Below, piece after piece: positions 1 through 10,125 of a stretch of 26,487 nt of DNA; positions within the stretch are counted from its first letter, which is position 1; each line of letters begins with the position of its first letter. Source of the stretch: a virus; IMG/VR virus record IMGVR_UViG_3300022074_000318, positions 1 to 26,487 of that record; one strand, 5' to 3'. The notes beneath the pieces are model-generated. The model was not told where the DNA came from. It did no database searches and was given only the letters and a program-made list of their open reading frames with translations. The position numbers were made by a program, and so were the translations under genes.

Positions 1-3000
1 GTTAAAGCAGTTTTCATAGCAGAAATTGCTCTTTTTCTTCCGCCGTTTGTGCTTAAATCAAAACCTATATTCGTTTCAGCATTAAAACCTTTCCATACGT
101 TCATAGCGGGCATACCACCTTGCTCTTTAAAATTTGGTATACCAGCTAAAGTTTGTAAAGCAACATCATCAGGCTTAACTATTTTGCTAGCTAAAACAAC
201 ACCGTGTTTTTCTTTAAATAATTTAGCGGTAGCTTTATCTTTTTTAGCGTACTCTATTCTTTTTTCATTGCCAATTCCTCTGGCTATTGCACTATTTAAT
301 GATTTTTTACGATCGCTTCTAGTAGAAGTTTTTTCATTTTTTGCCTCGTAATAATCTAAAAAATCTTCGTTGCTTGGAGGATTGTCAATATCCCAAGAAA
401 CAGCAGGCCCGCCACCTTTTTGAAAATCAATATTTGATAAAGCAATATCTTTTAAATCATCAATATTTTTCTTTATAAATTTAGAAAAATCTTCTGAAGT
501 TTTGGTGTTTTTGCCTAATACTTCTGAAATATCTTTAAAAAGTTGCTTACTAAATAAATCATTAAATGCTTTATTACGAGAATTTACTTTTTTAAGATCT
601 GATATATTTTTACCTGTTAAAGTTTTATCGGCTTTAATTGTAGCAAGTTCGGCCAGCTTATCTGATTTGTCGTTTAATTCCTTAGGTAAATTAAATTTTT
701 CAAATACATTTCTAGTATCAGTTATTTCTGTTTTTTGGTCTTCAGCTACAACTTCTTTTGATTCGGGCGCATCTAATGTTTGCGCACCCTGCGTTACTTG
801 CCCCCCAACTCTTTCATCTAAAACTCTTATAGCTCTATTTGCTAATTGGCTTTTAGCATAACCCCCAAAAGAACCCACCTCCGGATTGTATGTTTTAGCT
901 AAACCTAGCAAAGAACTCGCTTTATTACGTTCTGTACCAAAAGTAAGGTCTGAAACAATATCTTGCTTGTTTTGATTATCAGCAAGATAATCCATTATAA
1001 ATTGATCTTGTTCTTTACTTATACCTAGTCCAACTTTGCTTATTCTATCAACAACCGCTTGCGCTAAAGGTTCATAAGCTATAGCTGCTTCCGCTTGAAA
1101 CGATTCAGGAGCATTATTTATTTTTCCGTCGTGTTTGTAGTTTTGAAATTCATTATTAACGGACCCTTCTTCAAACGCTAAATTTTCAACTATTTTAGAA
1201 GCTTCAACACCTTCTTGATCTTCCGGCTGAGATGTTGCGCCTAAATTAATTTTTTTGCCAGAAACAATTTTTCTATTAAAGTTTTTAATAAACTCAAATG
1301 CTTGTTCTCCGGTGTTAATTTTAAATTCACTCGCCTCATTAGGGTTAACAAAAGTATTTATAGAAGATTTTATATTATCTCTTAGTTTTGATAAAAAATC
1401 TTTACTTTCTTCTCTTATTATATCTTGATTTATTAAATCACTAATTACAGTAAAAAGTTCTTCTGACTGATCTTTTGTTTCATATAAAGATAACTTAGCT
1501 TTTATATTGTTTAATTGATCATTAGTAATATTGCCCTCGCCTTGCTCCATCTCAACCTGCAACATTAAATCATCTTTTACAGCGTCAAAAGCTTTTTTTG
1601 TAAGGCCTTTTGCTAGGAAAGCAGCATGCATATACTCGTGTATTGCTGCGGCTCTATTTGTTTTAGGCGCTATATCTGTAAACACCACGGCAGTTTTTGA
1701 ATCTTTGTCAAAGAACCCATCATTGCCCGCTACGTTTTCTAATATTACTCTAGCTTCTTCCTTGTTTATAGTATCACCAGCGTCTGTAGTCATCGCAGGG
1801 CTTTCGCCCTCTATAAAAGAATTTAATTTAGAAATATCATTATTAGATACTCCTAATACTTTATTAGCCCATTTTGTTTTTTTATTATGGATCTTTACTT
1901 TTTGTAAATTTGTTTGAGTAGTTAACGCATTCCTATATATATCTCCCTCAGATAATCCTTCTACTGCTTCCAAAGATTTAAATCTTTTATCTGCGGAGTC
2001 TATTAAATCTCGTTTTTGCTGTTGTAAAGAATTAAATTCTTGCTCTAATTCTTTTCTTAATATATCCTTACTTTTTTCAGATATAGAAGGATCTGACGCT
2101 GCACTAGTCCAGTTACTGTTTATTTTTCTTGATTGCCTATCTAATTCAAATACTTGTTTTTGTTGCTCTTCAGATAGCCTTAAAAACCTAGCGGAAGTGA
2201 TGTCTTGATTCTCGCTAATTGATTTTATTTTTTTAGTTATAATTTCACCAATTTGGTTTTTACGGTCAGTGGTTGTATTTTCATTTTTTAATTCTAAGGT
2301 AAGTTCAGATATTTCAGAAAGCCTATTTGCTATATCTTGCTTTTCTTGCTTAGAGGAAATTACATTGAGCATTGCAGCTCTACCAACAACACCTCCTTCG
2401 GCAACTCTAAAGCCTGTTCCTATTAAAGCACCTTGAGCCATAGCCTCATCCATGCCTTCCGTATAAGATTTTTCTTGACCGTCTATGTGTATATCAGCTA
2501 TGTTTTGTGTTAAAGTTGTTAAGCCTTCCGTACCCCCCTCTATAACAGCACCACCGGGTAAACGGGCTGCTGATTTACTTATAGCTTCTTTATATGAAGA
2601 AACAGGTATTGCCTTTCTAGCAGCCTTAAGATCATTTATAAGTTTAACAGTACCTAATCTTTCAAAAACACCTTCTGCAGCACCATATATACCACTTGTA
2701 GCTAGTTTAGTAAGATTATTAGTGTTAATTACATCATTATATTTATTTATTTGCTCAGTTATTTTATTTTTTTCGAGCTGGTCAGTTGTATTTTCTAACT
2801 GTTCTTTTAGTTTTGGTAAATTTTTTATAGCTTCTGCTTCGTTTACCGCATATTCAGAAATTCTACTAGTATATCCTGTAGTAAAAAATAATGGCAATGC
2901 AGCGGGTCCTGATGCAGCCATTATACCTGACGGCACAAAATTAATTAAAGCATCGCCCACCCACTCTGAAAATTGAGAAATGTTAGATACTGCCCCAATA

Positions 3001-4001
3001 GCAACAGGTTTTGCTAAATTTTCTTGTCTATTTTTAGCAAGCTCTTGGCTTAAATTTATTAAATCTTTTGTATACGATTTAGCTTTACCTTCTTCGCTTT
3101 TAAGCATGTCAAGCGTATAATTTACGCCTAACGCAATATCAATTCCTGTTTTAGCTAAAGTATTTTCTAACATATCTAAGTCGCTATAACTGCGCTTAAA
3201 TGCGTCATAAATGCCTTTTGTCTTATTTAAATCAGATTGTTTTGCTATAATATCAGTGCTTCTTTCTTTTAAATCTTTAAGATTAAGCTGTAGCTCTTCA
3301 ACCTCTTCAGGGGTTGGGTTTACACCCATATCAATGCTTATGTTTATAGCCTTTACTTTTTCTTCGTAAGCATTAAGATTGTCTGTAAATTCTAATTCTG
3401 ATTGAGCATACGAAGCCTCTTGTTCTTCTTTTCTTTGTCCAAGCTGTTGTTTCAATTCTTGTTGAGCATATTCTGGAACATCTTCCATGAAGTCTCTTTC
3501 TTTTGTGTCAAACTCCTCTTGCATTTTTTCAGCAAGTGTTTCATCAGGTATTTCAAGATCTACACTTGGATTTTGCAGATATTCCTCATAAAGCTCACGC
3601 TCATTAGATTTAAATTCGCCTTGTTCAAAATTATTTTTTAATTGTTGCTGAAGATTTTTTTTCTTTGTACTAATATCCTCTATAGATGTTGCTTTATAGT
3701 ATTCTTCTTCTAAATTATTTATTAACTCTTGTTTATTATCAGCTATTAAAGCTAATTCTTTTTGACGTGTTTGTTTTCTAACACTTTTGCGGGGTGATTC
3801 CAAAGAACCACTTTCCGACTGTAAACCCATATCTACGGGCTTTTCTGCCGCCGCAGGCACAGTCTCCTCCACAACGGCATTCGCCTTTCCCGCATTAGAA
3901 TCAGGATTTGATTTTTGATATTCAGCTATTACAGCATTTATATTTTCTTCGGGTTGCCCCTCATCAAGCATTTGCTGTACAATTTGTTCTAATTCGTTCA
4001 T
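1..4001 (-). CDS. Giant internal virion (polyvalent) protein, partial, with HEXXH protease motif and sigma-like region
   Basis: The reading frame is open from ATG at 4001 to the left edge without a stop, giving at least 1333 residues; the C-terminus lies outside the window. The start overlaps the preceding stop as ATGA, so the two are probably translationally coupled. Visible in order: an N-terminal helix (MNELEQIVQQMLDEG); long charged coiled-coil stretches (about 80-300); a hydrophobic glycine/alanine segment near 340-375 that could insert in a membrane; another Gly/Ala-rich segment near 500-540; a zinc-protease motif HEYMH at 788-792 with a possible third ligand at E847/E848; a stretch at about 1038-1067 (YNPEVGSFGGYAKSQLANRA) resembling sigma-70 region 2; then unrecognised sequence. 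Giant phage proteins that mix peptidase and other effector domains and are packaged in the capsid are known. Position after two internal-protein-like genes supports ejection with the DNA. The protease and sigma roles are inferences from motifs. Confidence 0.75.
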   Translation of the reverse strand, partial: MNELEQIVQQMLDEGQPEENINAVIAEYQKSNPDSNAGKANAVVEETVPAAAEKPVDMGLQSESGSLESPRKSVRKQTRQKELALIADNKQELINNLEEEYYKATSIEDISTKKKNLQQQLKNNFEQGEFKSNERELYEEYLQNPSVDLEIPDETLAEKMQEEFDTKERDFMEDVPEYAQQELKQQLGQRKEEQEASYAQSELEFTDNLNAYEEKVKAINISIDMGVNPTPEEVEELQLNLKDLKERSTDIIAKQSDLNKTKGIYDAFKRSYSDLDMLENTLAKTGIDIALGVNYTLDMLKSEEGKAKSYTKDLINLSQELAKNRQENLAKPVAIGAVSNISQFSEWVGDALINFVPSGIMAASGPAALPLFFTTGYTSRISEYAVNEAEAIKNLPKLKEQLENTTDQLEKNKITEQINKYNDVINTNNLTKLATSGIYGAAEGVFERLGTVKLINDLKAARKAIPVSSYKEAISKSAARLPGGAVIEGGTEGLTTLTQNIADIHIDGQEKSYTEGMDEAMAQGALIGTGFRVAEGGVVGRAAMLNVISSKQEKQDIANRLSEISELTLELKNENTTTDRKNQIGEIITKKIKSISENQDITSARFLRLSEEQQKQVFELDRQSRKINSNWTSAASDPSISEKSKDILRKELEQEFNSLQQQKRDLIDSADKRFKSLEAVEGLSEGDIYRNALTTQTNLQKVKIHNKKTKWANKVLGVSNNDISKLNSFIEGESPAMTTDAGDTINKEEARVILENVAGNDGFFDKDSKTAVVFTDIAPKTNRAAAIHEYMHAAFLAKGLTKKAFDAVKDDLMLQVEMEQGEGNITNDQLNNIKAKLSLYETKDQSEELFTVISDLINQDIIREESKDFLSKLRDNIKSSINTFVNPNEASEFKINTGEQAFEFIKNFNRKIVSGKKINLGATSQPEDQEGVEASKIVENLAFEEGSVNNEFQNYKHDGKINNAPESFQAEAAIAYEPLAQAVVDRISKVGLGISKEQDQFIMDYLADNQNKQDIVSDLTFGTERNKASSLLGLAKTYNPEVGSFGGYAKSQLANRAIRVLDERVGGQVTQGAQTLDAPESKEVVAEDQKTEITDTRNVFEKFNLPKELNDKSDKLAELATIKADKTLTGKNISDLKKVNSRNKAFNDLFSKQLFKDISEVLGKNTKTSEDFSKFIKKNIDDLKDIALSNIDFQKGGGPAVSWDIDNPPSNEDFLDYYEAKNEKTSTRSDRKKSLNSAIARGIGNEKRIEYAKKDKATAKLFKEKHGVVLASKIVKPDDVALQTLAGIPNFKEQGGMPAMNVWKGFNAETNIGFDLSTNGGRKRAISAMKTAL

Positions 4002-6307
4002 TTACCTTGATTATAATTATTTATATATTGCTTTGCATCAAAATTTGTAGATGGTAAGTTATCTGGAAATGCAATTTTATTAGATTGTATAATTAAATCT
4101 AATTGGGTAGCTATTTCTTCAGGCGAAGATGTAATTGGAATTCTGGCTAATACATCACCTCCACTTGTCCTAGTTGACAAACCACCATCTTTTCCCTGGG
4201 TGGTAGCTGATTTTTGAGTTGATCTAATTACTAATTCACCATCTTCAACTATTGGTTCTTGAAGGTTAGGTGCTAAGCCTATTTTCTTTATATTAGGATA
4301 GCTTGCAAAAAACGTTTCTTCTCTTGATGGAGGAGGAGTGGGAGTTTGTTTTTCCAAGCGGGGCTCTAATGCGGTATCACCTAAAGCTAGATTTAGTTTT
4401 GGATCACTAGGAGTTGCCGGCAGCTGTACTTTCGTAGCAAAATAATCAGCAGGGTTTGTAGTTTTAGTTTCTTGACCATCTGTGTTACCGGTGGTTCCCG
4501 TAGCTCCTGTAGCCCCACGAACTGTCGATGCCAGTCTTGTAGTTTCCGTAGTGTTAAAGTAAGGTGCTAATAGATCGCGTGCTACTTCGTTAAATTTTGT
4601 TTTAACAAAGTTTTCAGGAGATTTAGATTTGTCATTAGCTGATAATTTAACAGCTAGATTAAAATCTTTAGCATCCATTCCGTCTCCGTCCCAATTATTC
4701 TTACTAGCATAAGCTCTTATGGTTGTGTTGTCATCAAGCTCTGCATCAAACATTCTATTTAAATAAGGAGATAACTCTTCAAAAGTCATAGGGCGCTTGA
4801 CTTTAACGCCGTTAACATCTTGATAAGTTGTAGAATATTTATCTGGGTCTTTTCTAATCATATCAACAACCCCGTTAACATAATCGAATGCGTTTTTTTT
4901 GGTAATATATTTAGGACCTTTGCCATCAGCAAGCATAGCTTTTACGGATTTTAAATAAGGCATTCCGCCTCTAGTTGAGCCTGCGAGCATAGTTTGATTT
5001 TCAACGTCTATTACACCTAGTACACTGCCTCCCCTGGTGATAGTCATAAGCTCATCTGTTTGTTCAGAAGTCATTGCTCCAAAGTCTATATTGTCTGCTT
5101 CGTAATCTTTGGTAAAATTAGTAATAACACCTTTAGTGCCTTCAACTAAGCTTAATATTTCATTCGGTACTTGTTTAGCATTATTATACTTAACAGTAAA
5201 CTCACCTTCTCTACCTTCAGCATAGTATTGTTGTCGTTGTTGCAACAACTCAACTATTTCTTTTTTCTTATTAGTCAAAAGCTCTTTTACAGAATTATCA
5301 AATATGTCATTTCCAGTTCTACCCGCTACTAATCCAGAAAATTCTTGAGTGTAATAATCTTGCAAATCGGCGCTAACCTGGGCATCATAATTTTCTCTAT
5401 CAACCCCTATATTATAGCCTTCTGCAGCAGCTGCACCAATTCCCATCCACGCAGGAGCAGACATTCTTTGTTTTTTCTCAACAAAAGTTCTGCCTTCTTG
5501 AAATTGTGACTGTTGGCCTCTACTGATAACATCAGAAGCTACACCTCTTTTTCCAACTAAATAGCTTGTTTGAGACGTACTTCCGCTACTTCCACTACCT
5601 CCCCCATATACAGTAGCTAAACTTCGCTGTGAACTAGGTCTTCTATTATAAGTTTGCCTAGTTCTTCCAAGGGGTGTGCTTTTTAAACGCGTAACACCAG
5701 AGCTACCAAGAGTTGTTGAGCTTTCTATTTCAGGCTTTCCAATAGCAGATCCTGTAACATATTCTCCTTCATCTGTTCTTGTTACATTTACAACATTATT
5801 AACACCTTTAACTTTTCCAGTAGGGTCTTTGGTGCCGTGCTTTTTAACATTATAAGCTTTAGCTTCAACAACTACATTTTTAGCGTGCGCCTCAGCTTGA
5901 GCCATAGTAGCACCGGGGTTATTCTTTAAAAAAGTTTGTCTAGCATCATTTTCAAGCATAGAGTAACTATAAACCTCATTCCCGGTAGTAGCAGTAACTG
6001 GGCGAGGATTTAAAGTTGCAAGTTGTAATTTTTTCGGCTTGGTTTGGTCTTGTATTGGTTTTGCCAAAATATCACTCGCTTGGTTTTCTATACCACTATC
6101 CTCTAGGTTTTGAAGAGTATCTGTTGTTATTTGTTCAATAGTCTTATCATCTTTAGCTACTTTATCTGCTTTTTTCCGAGCATCATCTAATGCTTTTCCA
6201 ATTGCATTTCCAGCCCCTAAAATAGCTTCTCCTAGTATATTAGGGGTTGTACCTGCTGCTGCGTATAAATCAAGGTTTATATCACCTCTTACTAACTGTC
6301 TTGCCAT
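3998..6307 (-). CDS. Putative internal virion / cargo protein (769 aa)
   Basis: I do not recognise a named family. The protein starts MARQLVRGDINLDLYAAA and soon has an amphipathic Gly/Ala helix (about residues 22-43), then long low-complexity polar regions rich in Thr, Ser and Gln. A further Ala/Gly patch (GIGAAAAEGYNIG, about 286-298) resembles the glycine-zipper segments of proteins ejected through the tail. The middle part (about 300-590) is mixed helix and looks globular. A short collagen-like run (GATGATGTTGNTDG) lies near 594-607, and the C-terminal third is proline- and threonine-rich. It sits between a small internal-protein-like gene and the giant polyvalent protein, and its stop overlaps the next start as ATGA. 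An ejection or cargo role is inferred from position and composition only; a minor tail protein is the main alternative. Confidence 0.6.
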   Translation of the reverse strand: MARQLVRGDINLDLYAAAGTTPNILGEAILGAGNAIGKALDDARKKADKVAKDDKTIEQITTDTLQNLEDSGIENQASDILAKPIQDQTKPKKLQLATLNPRPVTATTGNEVYSYSMLENDARQTFLKNNPGATMAQAEAHAKNVVVEAKAYNVKKHGTKDPTGKVKGVNNVVNVTRTDEGEYVTGSAIGKPEIESSTTLGSSGVTRLKSTPLGRTRQTYNRRPSSQRSLATVYGGGSGSSGSTSQTSYLVGKRGVASDVISRGQQSQFQEGRTFVEKKQRMSAPAWMGIGAAAAEGYNIGVDRENYDAQVSADLQDYYTQEFSGLVAGRTGNDIFDNSVKELLTNKKKEIVELLQQRQQYYAEGREGEFTVKYNNAKQVPNEILSLVEGTKGVITNFTKDYEADNIDFGAMTSEQTDELMTITRGGSVLGVIDVENQTMLAGSTRGGMPYLKSVKAMLADGKGPKYITKKNAFDYVNGVVDMIRKDPDKYSTTYQDVNGVKVKRPMTFEELSPYLNRMFDAELDDNTTIRAYASKNNWDGDGMDAKDFNLAVKLSANDKSKSPENFVKTKFNEVARDLLAPYFNTTETTRLASTVRGATGATGTTGNTDGQETKTTNPADYFATKVQLPATPSDPKLNLALGDTALEPRLEKQTPTPPPSREETFFASYPNIKKIGLAPNLQEPIVEDGELVIRSTQKSATTQGKDGGLSTRTSGGDVLARIPITSSPEEIATQLDLIIQSNKIAFPDNLPSTNFDAKQYINNYNQGK

Positions 6308-6334
6308 ATTACTACTTTAATTATATTACTTAAT

Positions 6335-6910
6335 TTAAAGGCCAAATATACCCCCTGCTCCTTGAGCCATCTGGCCTATACCCCCCACGAGCTGTTCTGT
6401 TGCGGTAGCTCTAGCTTGATCCGCAGCAACTTTACGGGCGGAAGCCATGTTTAAAAGCTCTCCTTGCTGTAGATACTGTTGGGATTGAATATCCTCTTCT
6501 CCTTGTGCTTCTAATTGTTGGAGCTTTGCCTGTTGATTTACTCTAGCCGCCATGTTGGCTTGTTCTTGTCTTGCTATATCCGCAGATATTCCAGCTTTAG
6601 ACCTTAATGCGGCCTGCGCAATAGCTTGTGCCCCTCCTGGAGCCCCGCCTGTCAGTGTCGCAGCTTGTAATGATTGAGCAAGTGCTGCATCAGTTTGCTG
6701 CGCTTGAAACTGTGCTGCATCTTGATTTATAGTTAAATCTTCAGCAACATTTTCTAAACCTCTAAATGGATTAGTAAATGTAAAATCTTGAAAAGCTTGT
6801 TTTTGTGCAGCAAATTCAGCGTTTGCTCGTTTTTGTTCTTCTCGGCGCCTTCTGCCTCCAATCATAGATCCTGCGATGCTAGCTGCTCCTCCTATAAGTT
6901 GTCCTATCAT
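6335..6910 (-). CDS. Small internal virion (ejection-type) protein (191 aa)
   Basis: The N-terminus is a glycine-zipper hydrophobic helix (MIGQLIGGAASIAGSMIGG) followed at once by a basic patch (RRRREEQKR). The rest is Ala/Gln-rich helical sequence with a segment NPFRGLENVAEDL and a second glycine-rich end (GGIGQMAQGAGGIFGL). This architecture, with a membrane-active glycine zipper at each end and an Ala/Gln helical body, is typical of small proteins packaged in phage heads and ejected to help form a DNA channel; I recall similar NPY/FRGLENVAEDL proteins beside tail genes in marine phages. The gene lies directly before two larger candidate internal proteins, separated from the next by 27 bases. 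The start is preceded by AATAATTAAAA and has no Shine-Dalgarno site. Function is inferred from composition and context. Confidence 0.65.
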   Translation of the reverse strand: MIGQLIGGAASIAGSMIGGRRRREEQKRANAEFAAQKQAFQDFTFTNPFRGLENVAEDLTINQDAAQFQAQQTDAALAQSLQAATLTGGAPGGAQAIAQAALRSKAGISADIARQEQANMAARVNQQAKLQQLEAQGEEDIQSQQYLQQGELLNMASARKVAADQARATATEQLVGGIGQMAQGAGGIFGL

Positions 6911-6920
6911 TTTTAATTAT

Positions 6921-9900
6921 TTAAGTTTGACTAATATAATATTCTGAACTTACAGCAAATAATTCTTTTGCTGTTGTAGATGAATTTCTAAGTCTTGTTT
7001 TTTGAAAAAATCCTTTAGTACCTGAAATATCTTCAGTGCTTCCCGTTGCTTGTAACACAAAATCTGTTAATGAATTAGCTTGGCCGGCTTGTATAGCGTA
7101 TAAAGGTTGCGTACCAACAATAGCCCCGTGATACTTACCCTCTTTAAAGAACCAACCTAAAAATCCAGATTCATCTGAATCAAGCAATCGTACATTTGTA
7201 ATATTATAAGTGCCATCTTGGTCACCTATTATTTCTACAGCTTCCCAGCCTTCACCGCCTTCATAATTTAAAGATAACCAATCTGAAATAACCGTAGGAT
7301 TATCGTTAAATATTACTTGCACTTCTGAATTATTAGCTACACCATAAAAGTTATTCCTATTAGCTGTGTTGGAATTATGTAAATAAACTTTGCCATTTTT
7401 AAAAGTATAAAATCTATTATTAAGAGTTACACCTGTTTCAGGTATATAACTATACCTTGATGCCCAGCCCTGCGAAGCTAAACTATAGCCCGCAGTAATT
7501 TCGGTTGTTTCATTGGGTATTGTTTCTGTACCTATAGACGCATGACCAGAGTCATATCCCTGTATAGATAATACATACATTTTTTTATAACCGTTATATA
7601 TACCTATAATTTTATTAGAAGTGTTTAAAGCCCCTAATCGGTCTCTAAAAAAGTTACTCATGCCATTTCTACTAATGGGAAATAATTGTCCGTTAGAAGG
7701 CGTTAATTGCATTACAGAGCCACGCTTAGCGTCTGTAAAGAATATATTATTGTTAAAATAAGCAAAAGACTCAGGATGGGTGCTAATTCCATAGTTACCG
7801 CCAAAGCCCATTGCTTGGCCTAATACTAAATTTGTAGCGGTTACATTAACACCATCATCTGCATTAAACAACGCATCTTTATCTGCTAATATTTTAAATA
7901 CTTTATCTTCGCAGAAAGCTAATAAGTTTGTATCCAGCGCAAAAAGTTTTTGTATGCCGCCGTAATTAGGTTCGAGATCTTTTGTAATTCCGTCTGTTAA
8001 ATTAAATTTATTTAATTCATTTATACCAGTTCTAGAATTATATAATCCAGAAAATATTAAACCGTTTTTTCTCCGTTCTTCGCCATAGTTAGCTTCAGGG
8101 GTGTTGACCCGGATCCCTTTAACCATGGAGGTAGAGTTAAATTTATCTTGTATCTTTACAGATTCTAAATAAGTTTTATTATTTGTACCACCTATTGTAG
8201 CTATACAGTTAGACCAAGGAATAACATTTGTATCTCCGTGGTCTTCATTAATTGAAAATATCTTAGATGCTTCCCAATATAAATTAAGATTTGAATCATC
8301 ACCTGGTTCAGTTTCAAAATCTAAAAATTTTATTTCTTTAAGATCTCCCTCTTCATCTAATTCAGTCTGTTCTACAGGTATTTGAGCAAAAGACTCAATA
8401 TCTGTTTTTCTAGGAACTTTTACAAAAAATGAACCCTTTAGCTTTTTTTGACCTGATTCAGATAAACCTAATCTAAAAAATTTTAATACAGGTTGCGGGA
8501 TTTCATTAAAATTCCAGTCACCATAACCTTTGCTTTGACCATATGTGCCGGTTCCTGGGACTATATCAATTCCTTTTAAATTAGTTACTATGTTATCATC
8601 ATCTAACCTATCTCCAACAACAAATTTAAGAATATTTTTTTCATTTTGTGCGCTTCCATCATTACTGTTCATCCCGAAAGTAATTGATTCAACTAACATT
8701 TTTTTAGTTTCAATCGTTTGTCCGGCTGGAAGTCCATTATGTCCTTGCTTCAAGGCTATTTGCACGCAAAGTCTTTCTGCAAAATTTTGCATATTTACAA
8801 CAGTAGTTGTGCTAGTCAAATCAGTTTTATTAAGCGTAGTTGTACCTCCTTGAGACGTAATATATCTGTTTATAGCAGAAATATTTAAACACGCAACGTT
8901 ATTTGGATCCATCTTCCTGCTCATAATAAAAAACTCCTGGTTATTAGCTGAGTTTGAATTAACAGGAATAAGTTGGTTAGATGAGGACGCAGTAGAACTT
9001 AGACTTTGATTAAAATTACTAACGCTGGTTGTATTACCACTTCCGATTTCAAATTGTTTTATAGTCTCTCTTTCAATAACTTGAGACTTAACTACATCAG
9101 GTGCCTCATTTTCAATGTCTAAAACAGGCAATCTTGAAAGCTCTTCTAGGGTAACACCCCTGCTGTCTGTACCCGACATACCATCTCTTCTGGGCATTAA
9201 AAAAGAATCTTCTGTTACTTTATTTCTATCCTTAGAATCAAACTGTAAATATACATTAGCTGTTTCTGTGTCGCCTGGTTCTCCATCTAAATACGTATTA
9301 AACGCAGTTAAGTTAAAAAAGTCGGTTGAAACGTCTTTAACATAGTACTTATAATATCTTGCCCATTCAGGAGGTGCGCTAGCAATTTTTGCCGCTAATT
9401 TTATTCTGCTTTTATAACAAAAAGCTGTTTTTATTAAAGAAGTATTATCTGTGTTTTTTCCTGTAGTCTGTGTTAATAAACCACCTTGCCTGCCATACTT
9501 GTCTAAATAAGACACGCCAACATCATAAGTTCTGTTTGTTTTAACAGAAGGCCCTGAAACTGGATCTAATTGGCCTGAAAGGCTAACCGCTACTTCAAAA
9601 CCTTTACCACCTAAATCATCTTTATTTTGATTATATTTAGATAAATAATTACCATACATTATTCTATTAGCGGTAAATTCTTGAGATTTAGCAGACCTTG
9701 GAACAGAATCAAATTGTCTAGTTAGTTCTGTATCTGGAAGAGCCGCACCAAATGCTCTTTTGGATATTATTATACCGTTTAAAGTACCTTGGCCTCTTTC
9801 GGAAGGATCTATTTCTATTGTTTTTAATATGTAAACAGTGCTGGAAATAGACTCTGTATATAAAATATCAATAGATACAACATCTTCTCTGCCTTTAGGA

Positions 9901-10112
9901 ATGTCGTTGATTATGATGTTTTCTAAATCATTTATCATAGAAACATTAAAACCTTTTTCATATCTATCATTTAATACAGTTGTATCTTGTTTTTTTGAAA
10001 CAAATTGCACTTCTGTAAAAGGCGCGTATGGTGAAAACTCTCCATCATCATATTTGTATCTATAGCTAATGTAAGGAAATATTTTTTCAAAAGGCTTTTG
10101 TTTTTCTGCCAT
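6921..10112 (-). CDS. Tail nozzle/stabilisation protein (P22 gp10-like, crAss muzzle-like), third and main piece
   Basis: At 1063 aa this holds the central and C-terminal part of a protein family that forms the distal nozzle of podovirus tails. The family's usual mid-protein signature stands here at the very N-terminus (PYISYRYKYDDGEFSPYAPF, about 13-32). Further in are GGIQKLFALDTNLLAFCEDK (about 716-735) and GISTHPESFAYFNNNIFFTD (775-794), typical of the beta-propeller part of the family, followed by ISRNGMSNFFRDRLG. Family members normally have about 200-500 residues before the YRYKYDDGE motif; here they are missing and are found instead in two upstream genes (15657-16283 and 10126-14274). 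The start has AATTAATAAAAAAAT before it, like the other genes, so it looks like a real initiation site. It should sit at the tail tip, closing the DNA channel and contacting the receptor. Family membership is from remembered motifs; the exact name is uncertain. Confidence 0.75.
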   Translation of the reverse strand: MAEKQKPFEKIFPYISYRYKYDDGEFSPYAPFTEVQFVSKKQDTTVLNDRYEKGFNVSMINDLENIIINDIPKGREDVVSIDILYTESISSTVYILKTIEIDPSERGQGTLNGIIISKRAFGAALPDTELTRQFDSVPRSAKSQEFTANRIMYGNYLSKYNQNKDDLGGKGFEVAVSLSGQLDPVSGPSVKTNRTYDVGVSYLDKYGRQGGLLTQTTGKNTDNTSLIKTAFCYKSRIKLAAKIASAPPEWARYYKYYVKDVSTDFFNLTAFNTYLDGEPGDTETANVYLQFDSKDRNKVTEDSFLMPRRDGMSGTDSRGVTLEELSRLPVLDIENEAPDVVKSQVIERETIKQFEIGSGNTTSVSNFNQSLSSTASSSNQLIPVNSNSANNQEFFIMSRKMDPNNVACLNISAINRYITSQGGTTTLNKTDLTSTTTVVNMQNFAERLCVQIALKQGHNGLPAGQTIETKKMLVESITFGMNSNDGSAQNEKNILKFVVGDRLDDDNIVTNLKGIDIVPGTGTYGQSKGYGDWNFNEIPQPVLKFFRLGLSESGQKKLKGSFFVKVPRKTDIESFAQIPVEQTELDEEGDLKEIKFLDFETEPGDDSNLNLYWEASKIFSINEDHGDTNVIPWSNCIATIGGTNNKTYLESVKIQDKFNSTSMVKGIRVNTPEANYGEERRKNGLIFSGLYNSRTGINELNKFNLTDGITKDLEPNYGGIQKLFALDTNLLAFCEDKVFKILADKDALFNADDGVNVTATNLVLGQAMGFGGNYGISTHPESFAYFNNNIFFTDAKRGSVMQLTPSNGQLFPISRNGMSNFFRDRLGALNTSNKIIGIYNGYKKMYVLSIQGYDSGHASIGTETIPNETTEITAGYSLASQGWASRYSYIPETGVTLNNRFYTFKNGKVYLHNSNTANRNNFYGVANNSEVQVIFNDNPTVISDWLSLNYEGGEGWEAVEIIGDQDGTYNITNVRLLDSDESGFLGWFFKEGKYHGAIVGTQPLYAIQAGQANSLTDFVLQATGSTEDISGTKGFFQKTRLRNSSTTAKELFAVSSEYYISQT

Positions 10113-10125
10113 ATTTTTTTATTAA

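Noticed and set aside
49-3641. Several plus-strand open frames of 79-163 codons (for example 2485-2976, 1531-1917)
   Set aside because: They lie antisense to the long frame running from 4001 to the left edge, are rich in Ser, Phe and Leu as expected from the antisense of Lys/Glu/Asn-rich coding sequence, and show no recognisable motif.
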